Origin: Methanomassiliicoccaceae archaeon UBA472
Lineage (GTDB): Archaea > Thermoplasmatota > Thermoplasmata > Methanomassiliicoccales > UBA472
DNA length: 64,000 nt
Reading direction: 5' to 3'
NCBI GenBank assembly: GCA_002497075.1
Contig: DAML01000015.1
Span: 129,785-193,784, forward strand
Below the pieces are notes generated by a model, which did no database searches, was not told the origin of the DNA, and was given only the letters and a program-made list of their open reading frames with translations. Both the position numbers and the translations under genes were made by a program. Below are positions 58,935-64,000 of the stretch, in pieces; position 1 is the stretch's first letter; each line of letters starts with the position of its first letter.

Positions 58935-59942
58935 TCACATGCGCATGCTTCCGTTTATCGCGATCTCCGCGATATCGACAGCGTACATCGTGGAACGGAT
59001 GATGGAGTCCATGACCATGTTGATGATGATGGCCTCACGGCTGTCCTTCGCCCGAGTGCTCTGACCGAGCTTCTCGCAGCGCTTGACGACGTCCCTTCCC
59101 TCGTCGATGACCTCGTTCGCTTCCGGAATGTCCTTGCGGAACAGAGCGTCCATTCCTTTTTCCAATACCCGCATGGACTCCGCGCTCAGCTTCCTGATAT
59201 CAGCCGCATTGGGGAGCTTGTCCTCGTCCTCGGCGGAAAGCAAGGCGTTCCTGGCTATCCGTACCGCGTGATCCCCGATCCGCTCTATTCCCCGGGCCAC
59301 CAGCATCAGGTCGTTCGATTCGAATATGTCCAGGCCCATGCGGTCTCCGAGCCGGCGGTCCCTGGCGATGAGAGTGTTCTGCTTGACGGCCATCCAGTAC
59401 AACCGGTCCACGTCCGTATCACGGTCGATGACGTCCTCCGCCAACCCTTTGTCCTCTTCGCATAACGCTTCGATAGCGTCGGCGTGCATGCTCCGCACGA
59501 TCAAATGCATGCGGCGGACGCACTTCTCCTGCGGAAGTTCGATGGGATCGGACAGATCGTGCATTATCACGCTGTTGGCCGTCTCCTCGACGACCTCTGG
59601 TCCGATAGCTAAACGGGAAAATTCCCGGATGGCGCTCTTGGCCTCCGGCTCCATGCGGTCCTTGGAGCGCACCTCAATTACGTTGTAACCGACGAGGTAC
59701 GCCCCGATAAGCTTGCGGGTGAGGTGCTCGGCACTTTCGTCTCCGTCCGTCCAGATCTCCTTCTTGAACGTCTCCTTGCGGCGGTCCATGTTGGTGTCCA
59801 GCATTATCGTTCCATCCAGCTGGACGGCCATCGAGACCTGGTCGCCTGCTTTGAGTCCGGCCGAATCGACCCAGCTCTTCGGTAACGACACGGTCAACGT
59901 GGATGCTCCGGTCTTCTGCACCCGGCGGATCTCGGTGTTCAT
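58935..59942 (-). CDS. phoU: AbrB-PhoU phosphate-uptake regulator
   Basis: A 335-residue protein combining a SpoVT-AbrB DNA-binding domain (about 1-48: RRVQKTGASTLTVSLPKSWVDSAGLKAGD) with two PhoU three-helix repeats (about 110-330; VRRMHLIVRSMHADAI, DLMLVARGIERIGDHAVRIA). Archaeal AbrB-PhoU fusions are linked to control of phosphate transport. It is divergent from pstS, with TA-rich palindromes between. ATG 59942 is the family start, whereas the longer frame upstream is AT-rich promoter. Its last codons (GSMRM) appear to derive from the inserted element, whose 27-bp repeat covers the preceding codons. Confidence 0.92.
   Translation of the reverse strand: MNTEIRRVQKTGASTLTVSLPKSWVDSAGLKAGDQVSMAVQLDGTIMLDTNMDRRKETFKKEIWTDGDESAEHLTRKLIGAYLVGYNVIEVRSKDRMEPEAKSAIREFSRLAIGPEVVEETANSVIMHDLSDPIELPQEKCVRRMHLIVRSMHADAIEALCEEDKGLAEDVIDRDTDVDRLYWMAVKQNTLIARDRRLGDRMGLDIFESNDLMLVARGIERIGDHAVRIARNALLSAEDEDKLPNAADIRKLSAESMRVLEKGMDALFRKDIPEANEVIDEGRDVVKRCEKLGQSTRAKDSREAIIINMVMDSIIRSTMYAVDIAEIAINGSMRM
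58951..58977 (+). repeat. Direct repeat (putative att site, phoU-proximal copy)
   Basis: An exact copy of the 27 bp at 56547-56573, here within the functional 3' end of phoU. Identity stops at the third base of the Gly codon downstream and directly beyond the repeat upstream. It includes the same 19-bp imperfect palindrome (58956-58974). Confidence 0.8.
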
Positions 59943-59979
59943 GGCATTATCCCGTTTCACGAACGTACTTAAGTGCTTA

Positions 59980-60080
59980 TTGTATATACAAAACTTACTA
60001 GAAATATAAAAAATACTAATCGATACTATTTCTATATACAAAATACAAGAATATATTCTATTTCGCCAATGTATATAAAT
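59980..60080. promoter_or_regulatory. Divergent phoU/pst promoter with TA-rich palindromes and repeats
   Basis: TTGTATATACAA (59980-59991) is a perfect palindrome overlapping the probable phoU TATA box. TATATACAAAA occurs twice as a direct repeat 50 bp apart (59983-59993 and 60033-60043). AGAATATATTCT (60048-60059) is another perfect palindrome. The pstS-side TATA is GTATATAAAT (60071-60080). These are reasonable sites for the AbrB domain of PhoU or another phosphate regulator. Confidence 0.55.
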
Positions 60081-60109
60081 GGTGCCCTTGGTAGCTCGAT
60101 CCGGAGAAA

Positions 60110-60232
60110 ATGCACAAAGAGCTAGCCGGGACAGGAAAGGACTTCGGCGAAATACGCCAGCTCGATCCTCCGTTAATCGTCCTGTATGACTGGACCGCGG
60201 CTCCTTGTTCTTTCTTTACAGCTCAATGGTGA
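60110..60232 (+). CDS. Possible 40-residue upstream ORF before pstS
   Basis: ATG 60110 opens a 40-codon frame (starting MHKELAGTGKDFGEIRQ, ending FFTAQW) whose TGA lies 4 bp before the pstS start. It has GGAG just upstream and lies about 30 bp downstream of the TATA box, near the expected 5' end of the mRNA. It may be a translated leader coupled to pstS, or chance. No family is recognised. Confidence 0.3.
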   Translation: MHKELAGTGKDFGEIRQLDPPLIVLYDWTAAPCSFFTAQW

Positions 60233-60236
60233 AAGA

Positions 60237-61970
60237 ATGGAGAACAAGATGAAGTACCTGGTCATCGGCGTCGTAGCCATAATCATAGTGGCCGCCGTCG
60301 GTGTGTTCCTCTTCCAGGACAATGATGACGACAACGATGAAAGCGGCGTCATCATGCAGAAGGGGTCCGATACATTGCTTGAGCTCTGCCAGATCTGGGC
60401 AGAGGAATACATGGCCGAGAACTCGGCCGTTGAGGTGGAGGTGTCCGGCGGCGGAAGCAGCACCGGCATCACCGCCCTGATAAACGGACAGGTGGACGTG
60501 GCGCAGGCCTCACGCCAGATCAAGGCCAGCGAGATAGAGAGCGCCCAGGCCGCCGGATTCACCCCCGTGGAGTTCAAGGTTGCCATCGACGGAATAGCGA
60601 TAATCGTGCACACCTCGAACGACATCGGCGTTCTGACCGTCGAGCAGCTCCGCGGCATCTACAACGGAACGTACACCAACTGGAACCAAGTGGGCGGCGC
60701 TGATGAGGACATCACCCTCTACGGCCGCCAGTCCACGTCTGGAACGTACGAATACTTCTGGGAGCACGTGCTGAAGAAGGAGAACTACTCGCAGGAGATG
60801 AACATGCTCTCCGGCAACTCCGCCATTGTCGCGGCGGTGCAGGGAGACCAGGGTGGCGTCGGCTATGTCGGCATTGGATATGCGGACGCTTCCGGCATCA
60901 ACGTCCTGGACCTGAAGAAGGATTCCGGCTCGGACGCTTTCGCCCCGACGGACGAATCGGCCGTCAGGTCCGGAAAGTACGACCTTGCCCGTTACCTGTA
61001 CCTGTACACCAAGGGCACCCCTACCGGCATCGTGAAGGACTACCTGCGCTGGATCGTCAGCTTCGATGACGGCCAGAGCATGGTCGGAGAGATCGGCTTC
61101 TACGAGATATCCCAGAACGCCTACGAGGACAACCTGGTGAAGATGGGAGTGACCCCTTCGGCAGTAACTCTGACGCAAAAGGGCTCGGACACCCTGCTGG
61201 AGCTTTGCCAGCTGTGGTCCGAGGACTTCCACGCTGACAACTCCTGGATAACCGTCGAGGTGTCCGGCGGCGGAAGCAGCACCGGCATCACCGCGCTGGT
61301 GAATGGTCAGGTGGACCTGGCCCAGGCCTCCAGGAAGATCAAGACCAGCGAGATCGAGGCTGCCCAGGCCAACGGCGTGAACCCGGTCGAGTTCAAGGTG
61401 GCCATCGACGGAATAGCGATCATCACCCACACCGACAACCCGGTGAGCGTCCTGACCGTCGAGCAGCTGCGCGGGATCTATAACGGGACGATAACCAACT
61501 GGAACCAGGTGGGCGGGAATGACGAGTCCATAACCCTCTACGGTCGCCAGTCCACTTCCGGAACGTACGAGTTCTTCTGGGAGCACGTGCTGAAGAAGGA
61601 GAACTACTCGCAGGAGATGAACATGCTCTCCGGCAACTCCGCCATTGTCGCGGCGGTGCAGGGAGACCATGGTGGCGTCGGCTATGTCGGCATTGGATAT
61701 GCGGACGCTTCCGGCATCAACGTCCTGGACCTGAAGAAGAACGACACCGCGACGGCCTTTTCGCCGCTGGACGCGGAAGCGGTGCAGTCCGGACAGTACG
61801 ACCTGTCCAGGTACCTGTACATCTACACCGACGGCACCCCGACGGACCAGGTCAGCCGCTGGCTGAGCTGGATCCTGGACGCCGATCTGGGGCAGCAGGT
61901 GGCGGTGGAGGTCGGCTTCTATCCTCTTTCGGCCGAAGTGATCGCCGAGGAGAGGGCCAAGCTGGGCTGA
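60237..61970 (+). CDS. pstS: Phosphate-binding protein PstS with internal duplication
   Basis: A 577-residue membrane-anchored phosphate receptor. It has an N-terminal anchor (about 5-25), an Asp-rich linker, then two successive PstS-type domains (about 38-305 and 310-577). Each has QKGSDTLLELCQ, VSGGGSSTGITAL, QASRxIK, FKVAIDGIAII, TVEQLRGIYNGT and GRQSTSGTYE(Y/F)FWEHVL, including the phosphate-binding SGTY loop. The usual protein has one domain. No lipobox Cys is present. ATG 60237 follows GGTGAAAG. A 166-bp part of the two copies is almost identical at DNA level. Confidence 0.9.
   Translation: MENKMKYLVIGVVAIIIVAAVGVFLFQDNDDDNDESGVIMQKGSDTLLELCQIWAEEYMAENSAVEVEVSGGGSSTGITALINGQVDVAQASRQIKASEIESAQAAGFTPVEFKVAIDGIAIIVHTSNDIGVLTVEQLRGIYNGTYTNWNQVGGADEDITLYGRQSTSGTYEYFWEHVLKKENYSQEMNMLSGNSAIVAAVQGDQGGVGYVGIGYADASGINVLDLKKDSGSDAFAPTDESAVRSGKYDLARYLYLYTKGTPTGIVKDYLRWIVSFDDGQSMVGEIGFYEISQNAYEDNLVKMGVTPSAVTLTQKGSDTLLELCQLWSEDFHADNSWITVEVSGGGSSTGITALVNGQVDLAQASRKIKTSEIEAAQANGVNPVEFKVAIDGIAIITHTDNPVSVLTVEQLRGIYNGTITNWNQVGGNDESITLYGRQSTSGTYEFFWEHVLKKENYSQEMNMLSGNSAIVAAVQGDHGGVGYVGIGYADASGINVLDLKKNDTATAFSPLDAEAVQSGQYDLSRYLYIYTDGTPTDQVSRWLSWILDADLGQQVAVEVGFYPLSAEVIAEERAKLG
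60755..60920 (+). repeat. Near-identical internal repeat in pstS, copy 1
   Basis: This stretch matches 61574-61739 with a single mismatch by eye (CAG versus CAT, Gln to His), 819 bp apart. Flanking parts of the two domains differ much more, including at silent sites. This points to recent gene conversion between the two halves. Confidence 0.85.
61574..61739 (+). repeat. Near-identical internal repeat in pstS, copy 2
   Basis: Second copy of the homogenised pstS segment, in the same reading frame and encoding the region from FWEHVLKKENYSQ to NVLDLKK. See 60755-60920. Confidence 0.85.
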
Positions 61971-62044
61971 TCCAAACCTCTTCCTTAACCCTTTAACCAA
62001 ACCCCATAGAACCTTTTCCAAACCCCAAAAGGAGCGTAGTTAGA

Positions 62045-62971
62045 GTGGCGTTGAAGTTGAGAAGGGAAGGAGGGCGCAGAGTGCGCAAGAACAAGCATCT
62101 GCCTCCCCGGGAGAAGGTGATCCAGCTTACGCTAACGATAGCCACCTGGACCTCCGTAATTGCTTTGGCGGCTGTGTTCGGCGAACTGCTGATGGGGGCG
62201 CTGCCGGCCTTCACCTCCATCAACATAATCGATTTCTTCACCGGGACGGTATGGAACCCCTCCCACCCGATGTACCCGCTGTACGGCATCGTGCCGCTTT
62301 TCGTAGGTACGATGATGGTGTCCTTCGGCGCGGCGCTCATAGCCATCCCGATCGGGCTGGGATGCTCGATCTGGCTGGCGGAGCTGGCCAGCCCCCGCGT
62401 CAAAGCTATCTTCAAACCGGCCATCGAGATGCTGGCCGGGATCCCGTCGGTCATCTTCGGTTTCTTTGCGTTGGTCATTCTGTCAGAATGGATCGCGGTG
62501 GTGTTCGACCCGGTGACCAAGCTGAACGCTTTGAACGGAGCGATCATGCTGGCCGTGATGATGATTCCGATAATGGTCACCGTGGCCGAGGACGCCATGA
62601 ACGCCGTTCCCCGGAACCTGCGGGAAGCGTCCCTGGCGCTGGGCGCCACAAGATGGGAGACCATTCGGCACGTCGTGGTCCCCGCCTCCTTGTCCGGGGT
62701 CGTGGCGGCTATCGTACTGGCTTTCGGCAGGGCGGTCGGTGAGACGATGACCGTGCTCATGGCCACCGGGAATGCTACGCTATTGCACTTCGACTTCCTT
62801 CGCTCAGTTCAAACGATGACCGCCGCCATCGCCATCGACTTCGGCGAGGTGGAGTTCGGTTCGGAACACTACCACGTGCTCTTCCTGGTCGGGCTGGTGC
62901 TGTTCATAATAACCTTCGTCATAAACTTCCTGGCCGAATGGGTGACCAGGCGCTATAGGGAGGAGTACTGA
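62045..62971 (+). CDS. pstC: Phosphate ABC transporter permease PstC
   Basis: A 308-residue permease of the Pst system with about six helices. The cytoplasmic EAA loop is REASLALGATRWETIRHVVVPASLSGV, and YGIVPLFVGTMMVS plus AGIPSVIFGFFALV are typical of PstC. The start is GTG 62045, preceded by AAGGAG. The 74-bp gap after pstS contains only this ribosome site. It overlaps pstA by 1 bp (TGATG). Confidence 0.95.
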   Translation: MALKLRREGGRRVRKNKHLPPREKVIQLTLTIATWTSVIALAAVFGELLMGALPAFTSINIIDFFTGTVWNPSHPMYPLYGIVPLFVGTMMVSFGAALIAIPIGLGCSIWLAELASPRVKAIFKPAIEMLAGIPSVIFGFFALVILSEWIAVVFDPVTKLNALNGAIMLAVMMIPIMVTVAEDAMNAVPRNLREASLALGATRWETIRHVVVPASLSGVVAAIVLAFGRAVGETMTVLMATGNATLLHFDFLRSVQTMTAAIAIDFGEVEFGSEHYHVLFLVGLVLFIITFVINFLAEWVTRRYREEY

Positions 62972-63828
62972 TGATGCTCAACCGGAAGGCGACCGAGATC
63001 GCGGTCTTCAGCATGTTCCGGGTCTGCGCCCTGCTGGTCGTCCTGGCTCTGGTCGTACTGCTGGGATACATCGCCACCGGCGGATTGGAGCGCTTGAGCA
63101 TCGAGTTCCTCACGGAGATGCCGCGCCGAGCCAACACCGAAGGTGGAATACTTCCCGCCATCGTGGGCACCTTCTACCTGATGCTCATCGTCCTGTCAAT
63201 ATCCGTGCCGATCGGCGTGATGTCCGCCATTTACCTGGTGGAGTACGAGCAGAGCTCCTGGATGGGCCGGGTGTTCAAATTGGCGATCTACAATCTGGCC
63301 GGAGTTCCGTCGATAGTGTACGGATTGCTGGGGCTGAGCATCTTCGTGGCCTTCCTTGGTCTTGGTTTTTCCCTGATCTCGGCCGGTCTTACGTTGAGCA
63401 TAATGACCCTGCCGCTGATGATCTCGTCGGCCAGGGAAGCCATCGCCGCCGTGCCGGGCACGGTGCGGGAAGCGTCCTACGCGCTGGGCGCAACCAAATG
63501 GCAGACCATCTGGCATCACGTTCTTCCGTACGCCCTTCCGGGAATATTCACCGGGATAATCCTTTCCGTGTCCAGGGCCGCCGGCGAAACGGCTCCGCTG
63601 ATGCTTACCGGCGTAGCAATGTCCCTGCAGAGGCTGCCGGACAGCTTCTTCGACAGCTTCATGGCACTACCTTATCACGTGTTCTACATGGCCACACAGT
63701 CGTCCGACCTGCTGGCCACCCGGCCGATACAGTACGCCACAGCGCTGGTGCTTCTGCTGCTGGTGCTCGGGATGAACTTGATAGCCATAGTCCTCAGGAA
63801 AAGATACCGCGACAAGTACAGGTGGTAA
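62971..63828 (+). CDS. pstA: Phosphate ABC transporter permease PstA
   Basis: A 285-residue permease, partner of PstC. GGILPAIVGTFYLMLIVLSISVPIGVMSAIYLVEY, AGVPSIVYGLLGLSIF and the EAA loop REASYALGATKWQTIWHHVLPYALPGI are characteristic. Six helices are visible. ATG 62971 shares its first base with the pstC stop. pstB begins 2 bp after the stop. Confidence 0.96.
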   Translation: MMLNRKATEIAVFSMFRVCALLVVLALVVLLGYIATGGLERLSIEFLTEMPRRANTEGGILPAIVGTFYLMLIVLSISVPIGVMSAIYLVEYEQSSWMGRVFKLAIYNLAGVPSIVYGLLGLSIFVAFLGLGFSLISAGLTLSIMTLPLMISSAREAIAAVPGTVREASYALGATKWQTIWHHVLPYALPGIFTGIILSVSRAAGETAPLMLTGVAMSLQRLPDSFFDSFMALPYHVFYMATQSSDLLATRPIQYATALVLLLLVLGMNLIAIVLRKRYRDKYRW

Positions 63829-63830
63829 AA

Positions 63831-64000
63831 ATGACGACCGCGATACACACAGACGATCTTCACGTATACTTCGACAAGAACCACGCCCTCAAGGGCGTGA
63901 GCATGGACATCGAGATGAACCAGGTGACCGCCGTCATCGGCCCGTCCGGTTGCGGTAAGTCGACGTTCATCAGGTGCATCAACCGCATGAACGACCTGAT
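63831..64000 (+). CDS. pstB: Phosphate ABC transporter ATPase PstB, 3' end outside window
   Basis: The first 56 codons of the Pst ATPase, cut by the window edge. The translation starts MTTAIHTDDLHVYFDKNHAL and reaches Walker A, IGPSGCGKST, then FIRCINRMNDL, which is diagnostic for PstB. ATG 63831 is 2 bp after pstA, so the pstSCAB order is complete up to here. Confidence 0.95.
   Translation, partial: MTTAIHTDDLHVYFDKNHALKGVSMDIEMNQVTAVIGPSGCGKSTFIRCINRMNDL

Larger units (their letters stand above)
56547..58977. mobile_element. Small integrated element carrying AbiE, inserted at the 3' end of phoU
   Basis: The unit between the 27-bp direct repeats is 2404 bp long, measured repeat start to repeat start. 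It carries abiEii, abiEi and a small RHH/transmembrane gene, and appears more AT-rich than its surroundings. The integration pattern is classic: one junction keeps a complete target gene with element-derived last codons, the other carries the displaced original end. No integrase, transposase or replication gene is visible, so it would need recombinase supplied in trans or is a decayed remnant. The stretch 56574-56740 (167 bp) between the distal repeat and abiEii holds nothing I recognise. Confidence 0.72.

Overview
This GC-rich window reads as a gene-dense archaeal chromosome. Archaea-specific enzymes are present throughout: CobY guanylyltransferase, the CbiZ-CobZ fusion CbiS, archaeal CobT, pelota, 2-amino-3,7-dideoxyheptulosonate synthase with 3-dehydroquinate synthase II, GHMP-type shikimate kinase, and the DUF39/NIL-ferredoxin route to homocysteine. 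HypF, a cobalamin-heavy gene set and a short homocitrate-synthase-type enzyme suggest a methanogen, probably Thermoplasmatota/Methanomassiliicoccales. That assignment is inference: no rRNA, tRNA or mcr gene is present to fix it.

Layout. (1) 1-13.4 kb: corrinoid metabolism. Cobyric acid synthase (cut by the window edge) is followed by a paralogue lacking the glutaminase domain. Two small membrane genes follow on the minus strand, then btuF, and a btuC-btuD-cobD-cbiB-cbiS-cobS-cobY run. cobT and a phosphoglycerate-mutase-like gene lie on the minus strand. btuF, cobT and the mutase-like gene share a 17-bp palindromic operator (TTGGATGATACATCCAA-like) just downstream of their TATA boxes. (2) 12.9-18.9 kb: a family 6 DNA glycosylase, hypF and gcvH (divergent, around a perfect 13-bp inverted repeat), a peroxiredoxin, MTA phosphorylase and two tandem flavin reductases. 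(3) 18.9-38.7 kb: two long minus-strand amino-acid operons. One is hisG-C-H-A-B-F-IE-phosphatase-lysC-pheA. The other is aroA'-aroB'-aroDE-aroK-aroA-aroC-tyrA-asd followed by the homocysteine genes (DUF39, NIL-ferredoxin, UPF0280). Aspartate semialdehyde from asd can feed both the first aromatic step and homocysteine synthesis. (4) 38.8-49.6 kb: an ACT-domain regulator, a DMT exporter, an AAA ATPase and a 2352-residue beta-helix/fibronectin surface protein. (5) 49.6-56.5 kb: carB-carA, pelota and a homocitrate-synthase-like gene. (6) 56.5-64 kb: phosphate uptake (AbrB-PhoU regulator, duplicated PstS, PstC, PstA, PstB cut by the window edge).

The most striking structure is between the homocitrate-synthase-like gene and phoU. 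A 2404-bp segment carrying an AbiE toxin-antitoxin pair and a small membrane protein is bounded by perfect 27-bp direct copies of the phoU 3' end. The far copy still reads in frame to a stop (DIAEIAINGAMRA), while the intact phoU now ends DIAEIAINGSMRM. This is what site-specific integration into the 3' end of phoU would leave, yet no integrase is visible. It looks like a very small, non-autonomous defence element.

Other points of interest are the mutase-like protein in the cobalamin regulon, which retains metal ligands but appears to lack the nucleophile, and near-perfect DNA homogenisation (about 166 bp with one mismatch) between the two halves of PstS.
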